Part shown: positions 8,427 through 16,812 of the stretch, in pieces | Position numbering within the stretch: position 1 is the first letter of the stretch | Layout of the letters: every line of letters begins with the position of its first letter | Source of the DNA: Pokkaliibacter sp046614695 | Lineage (GTDB): Bacteria; Pseudomonadota; Gammaproteobacteria; Pseudomonadales; Balneatricaceae | Length of the DNA stretch: 64,000 nt | NCBI RefSeq assembly: GCF_046614695.1 | Contig: NZ_JBKKHQ010000009.1 | Span: 124,001 to 188,000, forward strand | Direction of reading: 5' to 3' | Translations under genes and position numbers: made by a program | Notes under the pieces: generated by a model | Databases searched by the model: none | What the model was told of the DNA's origin: nothing | Seen by the model: only the letters and a program-made list of their open reading frames with translations

Positions 8427-9548
8427 ATGATGACGTCTGACCATTTCCAGCACCGACTGGCCCGAACCCGCGCCGTCATGAAGGCCGCCGGAGCGGAGTT
8501 GCTGCTGGTCGATCATGCGGAATTAATGGCGTGGCTGGGCGGCTACACCGCCTCGGAAACGTTATACCGCGTGCTGCTGGTGCCACTGGAAGGTGAGCCC
8601 TGGTATGTGATTCGTAATCTGGATATTGGCCCCTGCCGGCAATCCTCCTGGGTGGAAGACATTCAGGGTTATGACGATCACGAAGATGGCTGGCTTGAAG
8701 TCATCAACAGCATTAAGTCCCGTGGCTACACCGAGGCCAATATCGGTTTTGATCCCCATTCCTATGGTTGCACGGTCGAGAGCTGGTCGCGGCTGCGACA
8801 AGGCCTGCCACTTACCCGTTGGGCCAGTTTGCCCGGTATCAGTGACCGCCTGCGACAAATCAAGGAGACCCTCGAAATTGGCTATCTTGAACGTGCGGCC
8901 CGCATTGCTGATGAAAGCCTGATGGCGATTCACCAGCAGATCCGACTGGGCGACAGCGCGCGTGAAGCTGCCGCCATTGCCGCCGGACACTTTCTGCGCG
9001 CCGGTGCGGATAACGGCGATACCGGCCCTATCGTCCGCGCCGCAGGGGACAACGCCTTTCTCCACTCTCATCAGCTGGATGATGCGCTACAAACAGGCGA
9101 TGTACTCCACGTTGAACTGATTCCCAAAGTGAAAAACTATTCAGCGCGGGTGATGCGGCCAATCCACATGGGCCAGCCCAGCCTGACCTTACAGCACTTT
9201 TCCAAAGAGCTGATCCGCCTGCAGGATGCACAAATCGCCGCCATGAAACCGGGCGAAACCGCCTGTGATATCGATGCAATGCTTCGGGAAGGTGTACTAA
9301 AAGCGGGGCTTCGGGAGAGTTACACCAACGTCACCGGCTATGCGCTGGGGCTCTACGCCCGCACACCGAGGCTCAGTGACTTCTCTTACTGTTTCCACCC
9401 CAAGGCCCATTGGACGCTGGAGGAGAATATGGTATTCCATATGTATGTCTCCGCTGGCCGGCTCGGCTTTAGCGAAACAGTCCAGGTCACCCCGGAAGGC
9501 GGGAAAAGACTAACTCAGTTACCGAGGGAGTTGATGTGGGTGGGGTGA
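8427..9548 (+). CDS. Creatinase/DoeA-like M24 fold hydrolase
   Basis: A 373-residue pita-bread-fold protein (creatinase N-domain, then M24 domain). It lacks the metal ligands of true Xaa-Pro peptidases: the Asp-Asp segment reads HVELIPKVKNYSARVMR (E230, A240), the GHG histidine is Tyr (GYALGL), and the first C-terminal Glu region is LEENMVFH. What remains, FLHSH near 213 and E230, E333 and E350, resembles creatinase and ectoine hydrolase, which hydrolyse C-N bonds without metal. I infer a small amide or amidine as substrate. The ATG at 8427 has GGAG 10 bases upstream; an in-frame ATG at 8376 has none. It is the last gene of the operon. Confidence 0.75.
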   Translation: MMTSDHFQHRLARTRAVMKAAGAELLLVDHAELMAWLGGYTASETLYRVLLVPLEGEPWYVIRNLDIGPCRQSSWVEDIQGYDDHEDGWLEVINSIKSRGYTEANIGFDPHSYGCTVESWSRLRQGLPLTRWASLPGISDRLRQIKETLEIGYLERAARIADESLMAIHQQIRLGDSAREAAAIAAGHFLRAGADNGDTGPIVRAAGDNAFLHSHQLDDALQTGDVLHVELIPKVKNYSARVMRPIHMGQPSLTLQHFSKELIRLQDAQIAAMKPGETACDIDAMLREGVLKAGLRESYTNVTGYALGLYARTPRLSDFSYCFHPKAHWTLEENMVFHMYVSAGRLGFSETVQVTPEGGKRLTQLPRELMWVG

Positions 9549-9607
9549 GAATCAGGAAAAAATGAAAAAGACTATCTAAGTGGGCGGTGATCTAAGAAAT
9601 ATCTGTC

Positions 9608-9624
9608 TCAAATAATTGATTTGA
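9608..9624. promoter_or_regulatory. Inverted repeat upstream of NYN gene
   Basis: TCAAAT-AATTG-ATTTGA is a perfect 6-5-6 inverted repeat 78 bases before the GTG of the NYN gene, without a following T-run. It could be an operator. No regulator is identified. Confidence 0.3.
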
Positions 9625-9701
9625 AGCCTCCTTAAGGGTTAAAAGTAGCATTCAGACAGTTGCTTATCTCCTCTAAAAGCCCTAGAGAAAGGACATGCTG
9701 A

Positions 9702-10481
9702 GTGCACGACAAAGAAAAAATTGCAGTATTTATTGATGCAGATAATGCTCCAGCAAAACATATCGATAAAATTCTTTCCGAGCTTGCTCGCTATGGTGTA
9801 GTCAATATACGCAAAGCATATGGCAACTGGAAAAGCGACACTTTAAAAAGCTGGGAGAATTGTCTTCATGAATATGCGATTCAGCCAATACAACAGTTTG
9901 ATCTTACCAAAGGGAAGAATGCCACAGATATGGCATTAGTTATTGACGTAATGGATGTCATTTATACGAAGGATATCGATATCATTTGTCTCGTTTCTTC
10001 AGATTGTGATTTTACACCACTAGTCACACGCTGTTTGGCAGATGGTAAGATTGTTATAGGTTTTGGTGAACGTAAAGCACCTAATGCATTTGTGAATAGT
10101 TGTTCACGTTTTTTATATCTGGATACCCCTAGCACGGATCAAAAAGTCAAGCCTCAGAATCCAACTATTAAGTCCCAACCCAAAATTTCAAATAGTAAAC
10201 AGCCGGTAAAAAACATTAAGAGTGATACCAAACTTATTAATATGTTGCGCCAAGCAATAGAGTCAGTTGAAGAAGATAATGGGTGGGCTAGCCTTGGTTT
10301 AGTGGGAAAAAACATTTCAAACCATGCATCATTTGATCAGCGCAATTATGGTTTTAAGAAGCTTAGTGACCTTTTCATGGCGATTGATCTTTTTGAAATT
10401 AAGAAGACTAATGGTTCTGGGTTATTAGTAAGAGATAAAAGAAGGCAGAATCAGAAGCAAATAGCTGAAACTAACCATTAA
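9702..10481 (+). CDS. NYN-domain ribonuclease-like protein with C-terminal OST-HTH/LOTUS domain
   Basis: A 259-residue protein. The first ~135 residues are a PIN-like NYN domain (LabA/DUF88 type): acidic residues in VFIDADN, TDMALVIDVMD and SSDCDFTPLV would bind the metal for RNA cleavage. A polar linker follows, then residues ~178-250 (LINMLRQAIES... FKKLSDLFMAIDLFEIK) match the OST-HTH/LOTUS RNA-binding domain, a known partner of bacterial NYN domains. Start is the GTG at 9702 with AGAAAGGA upstream. It is clearly more AT-rich than its neighbours, suggesting acquisition. Likely role: RNA processing or decay; target unknown. It ends at a shared bidirectional terminator. Confidence 0.8.
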   Translation: MHDKEKIAVFIDADNAPAKHIDKILSELARYGVVNIRKAYGNWKSDTLKSWENCLHEYAIQPIQQFDLTKGKNATDMALVIDVMDVIYTKDIDIICLVSSDCDFTPLVTRCLADGKIVIGFGERKAPNAFVNSCSRFLYLDTPSTDQKVKPQNPTIKSQPKISNSKQPVKNIKSDTKLINMLRQAIESVEEDNGWASLGLVGKNISNHASFDQRNYGFKKLSDLFMAIDLFEIKKTNGSGLLVRDKRRQNQKQIAETNH

Positions 10482-10513
10482 AAAACCCTGACACTTTTCA
10501 GCATCAGGGTTTT
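10482..10513. terminator. Bidirectional intrinsic terminator
   Basis: AAAACCCTGA (10482-10491) pairs with TCAGGGTTTT (10504-10513), with A- and T-runs on either side. It serves both the NYN gene and the lipoprotein gene on the opposite strand. Confidence 0.85.
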
Positions 10514-10529
10514 CTCTTTTCACGAAGGC

Positions 10530-10961
10530 TTATCGGCAGAGAATGCCGGCCACCTTATCTTCAGCGACTTCTTCGGGCATAAATGACTGCATATCAGCAG
10601 CGACTTTTTTACCTGAAGTCAGGCGATCAGCGACATCATAGAACTGCGGCTCGACGGTCTTTTCCAGCAGGTAAGCAGGCTGGCCTTTTTTCACAAAAAG
10701 CACAGAGTAAGGCTCAAAGGTTTTGGCGATTTGCGCATCGTCATCCAGCACCGTGTAAGCCTTATGCTTGGCCTCGAAGCCGTTGAGGTAGTAGGACCAG
10801 TCAGCGTAGAACTCGCTGTCATCCTGCGGATGAGCAGAAAGCACCATCAGCGCATCGCCATTATTATAGCGGGTGCAGGCATCCTGGGTGGCTTGCGTAG
10901 GGGCACTCACACAGCCGGTTAGCGTCACAATCGCCAGACTGGCAATAAAGGTTTTCAACAT
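10530..10961 (-). CDS. Small lipoprotein downstream of peptidoglycan peptidase
   Basis: A 143-residue protein with a lipoprotein signal: a hydrophobic stretch ending LTGC, with Cys17 as the lipidated residue. The mature part is acidic and soluble with no family I recognise. Its start lies 9 bases after the stop of the M15-type peptidase gene, so the two are very probably cotranscribed and translationally coupled. A periplasm-facing lipoprotein encoded right after a wall hydrolase that lacks a signal peptide is the layout of an immunity protein, but that is inference; it could also be an unrelated envelope protein. Confidence 0.7.
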   Translation of the reverse strand: MLKTFIASLAIVTLTGCVSAPTQATQDACTRYNNGDALMVLSAHPQDDSEFYADWSYYLNGFEAKHKAYTVLDDDAQIAKTFEPYSVLFVKKGQPAYLLEKTVEPQFYDVADRLTSGKKVAADMQSFMPEEVAEDKVAGILCR

Positions 10962-10970
10962 GGCAATTAC

Positions 10971-11867
10971 TCAGTCAATTAGTGGAATCATGCTTTTCAG
11001 CGCAATGCTGCGCTGATTAAAGAAGAACTTGGCTTCATAAGCAAAGGAATCTGCCGGAATCTGAAAATCAAAGTGTGGCGTATCCACAGGGGCGAAATCG
11101 CCACCCCAGCGCATGCCAAATTCTTTCATCTTTTTAATGAACTTCTTGGCATTGTCGGTTTCTTTCTTGTTTTTAAAATCCGTGCTGGAGTTCCAGCTGT
11201 TGCCATCCACCATATTGATATCCAGCGCATGGCCAAGGTAATGCTGGCTGCGCGTGGCAGGGGTAACGACAGCACCTTTCGGAGGAACGCCCTGCTCTCG
11301 CAAAGCCTGATTCACATGCAGCTTGATCTTGAGGGTGACCGCCTGATTGTTCATCTCATCCAGATAAGGGATCAGCGCCTTGGAGACAACCAGCTCGCCC
11401 GTGTTCACATAAGGGCTATCAATCTTGCGAAGGCTGGAGCTGAAAGTAATGTTGGTATACTTCGCTTCCTTGATACGCACCAGATCACCCGTACACACCG
11501 TCAGGTTTTTCTTCCAGCGGGCAATGGCCTTTTTGGTCTGCTCATCAAGGATACCGTTCACATCACCGTTGAAGACGGGCGCCAGCTCCATAATGGATTT
11601 GTCTTTAAGCTTGTAGCTGATGTTCTTGGCGTTCCACTGGAAGCGCTGCAGCGCGGTCTGAGTCTTCTTACCGAAACCACCATCAGCGGCCTCTTGCAGA
11701 ACTCCTACTGTAATCAGGAATTCCTGCAGGGTTTTGACGTAGTTACCCTCGTCAGTCGCGATGGCCTTGCCACCCCAGATTTTCTTCTTGTCCGAATCGC
11801 CAATGCGAAGGTTATAGCCATTGAAGGAATCGGTGCTTGCGGGTACTTGCGCGGCAACAGAGCTCAC
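10971..11867 (-). CDS. Peptidoglycan-binding M15-type D-Ala-D-Ala peptidase without signal peptide
   Basis: A 298-residue protein with two recognisable parts. Residues ~45-118 resemble the peptidoglycan-binding domain 1 (GNYVKTLQEFL... FGKKTQTALQRFQ). Residues ~170-270 carry the M15/VanY zinc-peptidase pattern: SQHYLGHALDI (H209, D216) and the distal TPHFD (H265). The expected reaction is hydrolysis of peptidoglycan stem peptides. There is no Sec or Tat signal, so it is not an ordinary secreted carboxypeptidase; phage endolysins and type VI effectors look like this. No phage genes are adjacent. It is followed at once by a lipoprotein gene. Confidence 0.82.
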   Translation of the reverse strand: MSSVAAQVPASTDSFNGYNLRIGDSDKKKIWGGKAIATDEGNYVKTLQEFLITVGVLQEAADGGFGKKTQTALQRFQWNAKNISYKLKDKSIMELAPVFNGDVNGILDEQTKKAIARWKKNLTVCTGDLVRIKEAKYTNITFSSSLRKIDSPYVNTGELVVSKALIPYLDEMNNQAVTLKIKLHVNQALREQGVPPKGAVVTPATRSQHYLGHALDINMVDGNSWNSSTDFKNKKETDNAKKFIKKMKEFGMRWGGDFAPVDTPHFDFQIPADSFAYEAKFFFNQRSIALKSMIPLID

Positions 11868-12094
11868 TGCATTTCCTTTGCTTGTCTTGAATGAAGGTCT
11901 GCCATCCTACAGATAAACAATTTGTTACACAAACCAAGGAGGCGTAAACATAGCTTCCATCATTACGCACAGGACTGTTCTTTCTGCCTTTTTGCTGTCG
12001 AAGCCCAACGACGGCAACCGGTCTACACTTGCCGGATGGCACAAGCCTTGTATGCGATTTCAAGAAAACCCTTCCTGCTAATGGATGCCCAAGG

Positions 12095-13033
12095 ATGACT
12101 GATTTAAGCCCATTTGAGCCTGATTACCCCCGCGATCTGATCGGTTATGGCGCAGAGCCGCCCCATGCTGACTGGCCTAATGGCGCGCACGTCGCGGTGC
12201 AGTTTGTCATCAATTATGAAGAAGGCGCTGAGAATGCCATTTTGCACGGTGATGCGGCGTCAGAGTCTTTCCTGTCGGAGATGATCGGCACTCCGCCGAT
12301 TCCCGGCATGCGCCATATGAGCATGGAATCCCTGTATGAATACGGCAGCCGTGCTGGCTTCTGGCGCCTGCATCGCATCTTTACCGAGCGAGAAGTCCCC
12401 GTCACGGTTTACGGCGTTACCATGGCCATGCGCCGTAACCCCGCAGCAGTTGAAGCCATGCTCAAAGCAGGCTGGGAAGTCGCCAGCCATGGCTATCGCT
12501 GGATCAACTACCAGAACCACAGCATTGAGGCTGAGCGTGAGGACATGGAAGCAGCCATCTACTGGCACGAAAAACTCACCGGCCAGCGGCCGCTTGGCTG
12601 GTACACCGGCCGCACCAGCCCGCAGACCCATCAGCTGGTCGTCGAGAATGGTGGCTTTCTCTACGATGCCGACTCCTACGCTGATGATTTGCCTTACTGG
12701 TGTGATTCCACCGGCAAGCCACAATTGATCGTGCCCTACACTCTCGACACCAATGACATGCGCTTTGCCGCGATGCAGGGCTTTAACTCCGGCGATCAGT
12801 TCTTCACCTACCTGAAAGATGCCTTCGATGTACTCTATCAGGAAGGTAAAACCGCACCGAAGATGCTGTCGATTGGCCTGCATTGCCGTTTAATCGGACG
12901 CCCGGCGCGTGCCGCTTCCCTGATGCGTTTTATTGACTATGTTCGCTCCCATGACAAAGCCTGGATCTGTAAACGAGAAGAGATTGCCCGGCACTGGGTT
13001 GATCGTCATCCCTATAACCCGAAAAAATCCTGA
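12095..13033 (+). CDS. puuE: Allantoinase, polysaccharide-deacetylase fold (PuuE type)
   Basis: A 312-residue NodB-fold protein typical of PuuE, which opens the allantoin ring to allantoate in purine breakdown. Recognisable elements are the start YPRDLIGYG, the INYEEGAE loop in place of the deacetylase DD motif, EVASHGYRW, GWYTGRTSP and SIGLHCRLIGRPAR. I chose the ATG at 12095 because PuuE proteins begin close to this point; AAGG directly precedes it. A TTG at 12029 would add 22 unsupported residues. No urate oxidase or hydroxyisourate hydrolase gene is nearby. The M20 amidohydrolase at the right edge could act on allantoate but lies 50 kb away. Confidence 0.85.
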   Translation: MTDLSPFEPDYPRDLIGYGAEPPHADWPNGAHVAVQFVINYEEGAENAILHGDAASESFLSEMIGTPPIPGMRHMSMESLYEYGSRAGFWRLHRIFTEREVPVTVYGVTMAMRRNPAAVEAMLKAGWEVASHGYRWINYQNHSIEAEREDMEAAIYWHEKLTGQRPLGWYTGRTSPQTHQLVVENGGFLYDADSYADDLPYWCDSTGKPQLIVPYTLDTNDMRFAAMQGFNSGDQFFTYLKDAFDVLYQEGKTAPKMLSIGLHCRLIGRPARAASLMRFIDYVRSHDKAWICKREEIARHWVDRHPYNPKKS

Positions 13034-13176
13034 TTAACAAAGCTATTCCCTGAGGGAATGGCAGCCATCAAAAATGACCATTGTCCCTCGCCTTCCTGCC
13101 TACCTAGACTGTGTGGCTTGAAGGCGAGACAAGCTCGCTACCGCGCAGTGATGCGCCTGACAATGGAGCACTTCCC

Positions 13177-14076
13177 ATGCCTCTCTGGATTGGCCTGACC
13201 CTGATGGCCGCCTTTATGCAGTCGATTCGCACGGCCATGCAAAAGGCCTTATCCGCGCGCTCTTCTGCCACCACGACCACTCTTGCCCGCTACTTTTATG
13301 CGCTACCGCTGGTCTGGATTTACTGGACGGTGATGGCATCGGATGCCGATATTCACTTCAATGCCCTGCCCGCGCGCTTTCTGGTCTATGCCTCGCTTTC
13401 TGCGGTGGTACAGATAATGGCGACATGGTTAATGGTGCGACTGTTTCAGCAACGAAACTTCGCTATTGGTGTGAGCTACGCCAAGTCCGAGGCAATGCTG
13501 ATCGCCGTCGTGGGTTTTGTGTTCTTGGGCGTCAACCTGTCGCCCGTTGGCTGGCTTAGCGTGTTGGCAGGCACTGTCGGGATTGTGCTGCTCTCACCCA
13601 GAGCGGCGCCCGAAGCGCGCCGTAGCCTGAAAGCGTATCTGACCTCATCCTCCGCACTCTATGGCATCAGCTGCGGCTTATGCTTTGCGCTCTCATCCCT
13701 GTGGTTGCGACAGGCCAGCCTGTCACTGCATGCGGATCTGGTTGCCAGTGCGGCTACCACACTGGCTTATATGATCAGCCTGCAGTTTGTTTTGCTGGTT
13801 GGCTATCAGGCCATTCGCACACCTCACGCGCTTAAGGCTCTGTTTACTCAGTGGCCACTGGCATTGGGCGTTGGTGTGACCAGCCTGTTGGGCTCCATCG
13901 GCTGGTTTACCGCCATGACTCTGACCTTGCCAGCACTGGTCAAAACCCTGGGGCAAGTGGAGTTTTTCTTTACCCTGATTATCGCCATGCGAGTGTTTCG
14001 CGAACGCTTTACTGCACGGGAAATGGTGGGAATGGCTGCGCTTTTGCTAAGCGTGCTTGGGATTGTGAATGCTTGA
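13177..14076 (+). CDS. DMT superfamily (EamA-type) transporter
   Basis: A 299-residue integral membrane protein with about ten hydrophobic segments in two repeats, as in EamA/drug-metabolite transporters. The C-terminal repeat ends with the usual FFFTLIIAMRVFRERFTARE pattern. Direction and substrate are unknown; members export amino acids, nucleosides or drugs. The ATG at 13177 has GGAG at ideal spacing; a GTG at 13111 would add 22 polar residues before the first helix and is disfavoured. It follows the allantoinase gene in the same direction by about 140 bases. Confidence 0.82.
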   Translation: MPLWIGLTLMAAFMQSIRTAMQKALSARSSATTTTLARYFYALPLVWIYWTVMASDADIHFNALPARFLVYASLSAVVQIMATWLMVRLFQQRNFAIGVSYAKSEAMLIAVVGFVFLGVNLSPVGWLSVLAGTVGIVLLSPRAAPEARRSLKAYLTSSSALYGISCGLCFALSSLWLRQASLSLHADLVASAATTLAYMISLQFVLLVGYQAIRTPHALKALFTQWPLALGVGVTSLLGSIGWFTAMTLTLPALVKTLGQVEFFFTLIIAMRVFRERFTAREMVGMAALLLSVLGIVNA

Positions 14077-14128
14077 CAGAGTAATATTATATATTTCTAT
14101 CAATCTGACTGAACATATTGAGGAAAAA

Positions 14129-14620
14129 ATGAACTCAAACTGGAACGTTATAAAAAACAATGAAAATGAATGTCTTGAATTTGCTGCAGTACATGAGCAT
14201 TTTGCTTGGAGAAAACACGCGGCCTCAAGATTTGGCGTATTAAAAAACCCCAAAGATGGCGAGAATAAATATGCAAGTGACAGCCTTTATCGTGCATTTT
14301 CTTCGAATAAAGACTCAATCCAAAAATTATTCTCTGAGGAAGGAAATAGAACATACAAAAAGAATCCAGAGTATGGTCTCCCAATTTATGCTGTTGTATG
14401 GTATGAAAGTGAAAACTGGGCTATTTTGTGCAATAAAGATTATGCAGTACTATGTTCATCAGAAGAAATTAAAAAATTTAAAAGAGCAAAAGATAATAAT
14501 GATGTGGAAAACAAGAAAGACGTATTAGAAACAATTAATTATCTTTGGAACTCCTCAGTTGAAGAAAACAAAATTAGTCTTAGCAAAATAGTCGAAATAA
14601 TTAAACAAAATACAATATAA
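14129..14620 (+). CDS. AT-rich orphan protein of unknown function
   Basis: A 163-residue protein with no signal peptide or membrane segment and no family I recognise. It is Lys-, Asn- and Glu-rich, with aromatic residues around GLPIYAVVWYESENWAILCNKDYAVLCS that suggest a compact beta core. Base composition is far more AT-rich than either neighbour. The ATG at 14129 follows AGGAAAAA; an in-frame ATG at 14069 would overlap the transporter gene. A strong terminator follows immediately, supporting an independent acquired gene. Confidence 0.65.
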   Translation: MNSNWNVIKNNENECLEFAAVHEHFAWRKHAASRFGVLKNPKDGENKYASDSLYRAFSSNKDSIQKLFSEEGNRTYKKNPEYGLPIYAVVWYESENWAILCNKDYAVLCSSEEIKKFKRAKDNNDVENKKDVLETINYLWNSSVEENKISLSKIVEIIKQNTI

Positions 14621-14655
14621 AAAAACCGGCGCTACTTTAGTAACGCCGGTTTTTT
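14621..14655. terminator. Intrinsic terminator after AT-rich orphan
   Basis: AAAAACCGGCG pairs with CGCCGGTTTTTT around a CTACTTTAGTAA loop. A/T runs on both sides make it potentially bidirectional, also serving the helix-hairpin-helix gene on the opposite strand. Confidence 0.85.
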
Positions 14656-14699
14656 ATTACTCAGAGCAGAATGCCTTAAGCCTGCTGCTATAGCCTACT

Positions 14700-15842
14700 T
14701 TATAGACACAAAGCTGGGCGAAGCTTATCCAGGCTCTTTTTACCCAAACCACGGATCACCAATAAATCATCAATGGTGGTATAAGGGCGCTTGGAGATAA
14801 TTTCTTTCGCCAGTTTCGGGGAAATGCCCTTCACTTTCGTCAGCTCTTTTTCAGCCGCCGAGTTGATAGAGCAGCCAATGCCTTCAACGTTGATATCGAC
14901 AGGCTTGGCTTCCAGCTTACCTGAAGCCGCTTTGCCTTTGCTGGCGACAGGTTTTTTGGCTTTCACTTCTGGCTCTGCTGCTTTTTGTTCTGCTACGGCT
15001 TTTGGCTCTGCAACGGCTTTTGGCTTGGCTGCGGGCTCCAGTACGGCATCTTTGCGGGGCTCAGGCGCCACATCCACGCGGTGTTCAGGCACGGCGGTAA
15101 TGGCTGGGATCTGGTGCTCACTGACTGCCAGTTCCTGAATCTGCTCATGTTCAGCAGCAGTCAGGTTCAGATAGTCACGGGTCACATAACCCATCGGTGT
15201 CCATTCACGCAGCATCAGGCACAGGCCGTCTTTCCACTCTTCTGCGCTCTCATCCAGCAGCAGCTTTACATTGCTCCACTGTTGCTGACCGGCAATACGG
15301 CCTAGTGAGCGCTGAATCATCAGCTGACCTTCAAAGCCACCGCCGTGGTAGGACGTCGGCAGGCGCCACAGCTCAAGGCTCAAACTACCGCTTAGGTTGC
15401 TGGCCTCACGTGGATTACGTACTTCGCCGAGTTCAAGGCAAGCAACGCCCTGCTCACGATAAAGACGGGTTTCGCCGTAAATGGAGGGCTGTAGGAAACG
15501 CTGGGCATTAATGAAAGGGCTGTGCTGTAGCACTTTACCTTCGCCATCACGAAGCTCGAATGCCAATACCCAGGCTTGCTTGCCTGCGGGTGCAGAGGCA
15601 GTCAGTGAAGCCTGCCAGCGGTTATCGTCCAGAGCGACCGGGCTCTGAGCAATAATAATGGGGGGGTTGTCGTTGGTAGGATATTTAGGGCTCGCCGCCA
15701 GCAGCAAAGTCGCGCCGGAGACTGAGGATAATGCCTGGGTGTCGAAGTTGGCATGTAGCTCAACCTGGTCACCAACGAAACGGTAGCCAAATGGCTCCAT
15801 GAAAAACGCTGGCGTCGTTAAACGCCCATCAAGCTGGGACAT
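14700..15842 (-). CDS. Multidomain protein with C-terminal ComEA-like helix-hairpin-helix
   Basis: A 380-residue protein starting at 15842 behind AAAGGAGT. Residues 1 to ~240 form an apparently soluble region with repeated beta-like stretches (TLLLAASPKYP, VLAFELRDGEG, LSLELWRLP) of no family I recognise. Residues ~255-310 are a low-complexity linker dominated by Ala, Lys, Pro and Glu (repeats of KAVAE). The last ~55 residues (VKGISPKLAKEIISKRPY, VIRGLGKKSLDKL) are a double helix-hairpin-helix of the ComEA type, which binds DNA or acts as a protein-interaction module. No signal peptide, unlike ComEA. Confidence 0.72.
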   Translation of the reverse strand: MSQLDGRLTTPAFFMEPFGYRFVGDQVELHANFDTQALSSVSGATLLLAASPKYPTNDNPPIIIAQSPVALDDNRWQASLTASAPAGKQAWVLAFELRDGEGKVLQHSPFINAQRFLQPSIYGETRLYREQGVACLELGEVRNPREASNLSGSLSLELWRLPTSYHGGGFEGQLMIQRSLGRIAGQQQWSNVKLLLDESAEEWKDGLCLMLREWTPMGYVTRDYLNLTAAEHEQIQELAVSEHQIPAITAVPEHRVDVAPEPRKDAVLEPAAKPKAVAEPKAVAEQKAAEPEVKAKKPVASKGKAASGKLEAKPVDINVEGIGCSINSAAEKELTKVKGISPKLAKEIISKRPYTTIDDLLVIRGLGKKSLDKLRPALCL

Positions 15843-16103
15843 CGAAAACTCCTTTTAGACACCGGAATTGCGCCATCGGAACAGGACGGGCGATCCATCC
15901 TACCGCATCCGGGCGGTGTTAAACGCGCCTATAGACTAGCCTATAAATGCACTATGTCAGGTCAATTTTTAGAAAAATTTACCCTAGCGCGTTCAAGTGA
16001 CAGTTGGGTGTCAAAAGCCTGCACAAAAAGATATACCGTGCAGAAGTCGGGCCAGCGAGTGCTGACCCGGGAAGAGTTCTTTTAAATACAAGGAAAAAGT
16101 CGA

Positions 16104-16616
16104 TCAGATAGGGCTGGAGCCGTCCTTCAGACGGACAGCGGGGGTCTTGTCGATAATGTTTTTCAGGGTCCAGATCATGACAGGATGCTGGCCCGCGGAA
16201 GCACCAACTTTGGGCGCACGATGCACCTCCAGGGTGTAGTAGTAACCTGCCTGATAGTTAAAGCCCTGAATCGGGTCAGGCAGCAAACGCCAGTCATCAC
16301 CCGGCTCCTGCTTCACTTCCAGACAGAGGCCATAAATGCCTTTATCGCAGGGACGTGGACGGTTAGAAACATACACCACCATGTCTTTCTCGGAATACGG
16401 ATCAGCATCGATGTACTCCTGCTCAGCGCCTTTCCTGGCCTTGCTTGCGGATTCTGTCGCTGCTTCCTCCTGAGAGGCATCCTCAGCAGAATTACCACCA
16501 AAACCAAAGCTGTCCATGGAGATGGAGGGCATTTTGATGTTTTCCATACAGCCGCTCAAAGCAGCGACCATCAATGCGGTGGCGAGGAGTTTCAGAGAGG
16601 TGGTTGGTTGGAACAC
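16104..16616 (-). CDS. DUF4377-type lipoprotein
   Basis: A 170-residue predicted lipoprotein: hydrophobic signal ending ALSGC with lipidated Cys23, then a Ser/Ala/Glu-rich linker to about residue 70. The C-terminal part (RPRPCDKGIYGLCLEV... WRLLPDPIQGFNYQAGYYYTLEV) matches what I know of DUF4377, a small beta domain in envelope proteins and often near HslJ/META domains. The function is unknown. It is monocistronic as far as can be seen. Confidence 0.75.
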   Translation of the reverse strand: MFQPTTSLKLLATALMVAALSGCMENIKMPSISMDSFGFGGNSAEDASQEEAATESASKARKGAEQEYIDADPYSEKDMVVYVSNRPRPCDKGIYGLCLEVKQEPGDDWRLLPDPIQGFNYQAGYYYTLEVHRAPKVGASAGQHPVMIWTLKNIIDKTPAVRLKDGSSPI

Positions 16617-16812
16617 GCTAGCAGTCTCTTAGTGTATTTCCGCGAAAAGCAGGTGCTGCCCGAAGGCCGCCGTGAAATCGAAGGTGCGTATTGTAGACGA
16701 GCCGGGCGGCGGTGTCCCTACCCGGCTTATCTTTCCCCATAATCGTCATAAACATGGGAGCAAGGATGAAACAATTTTATTGGCCGTTGCTTAAAGGCAA
16801 GCCAGCTCAGGG

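Noticed and set aside
12029..12094. TTG start adding 22 residues to the allantoinase
   Set aside because: The extra residues have no support and PuuE proteins begin near YPRDLIGYG, close to 12095.
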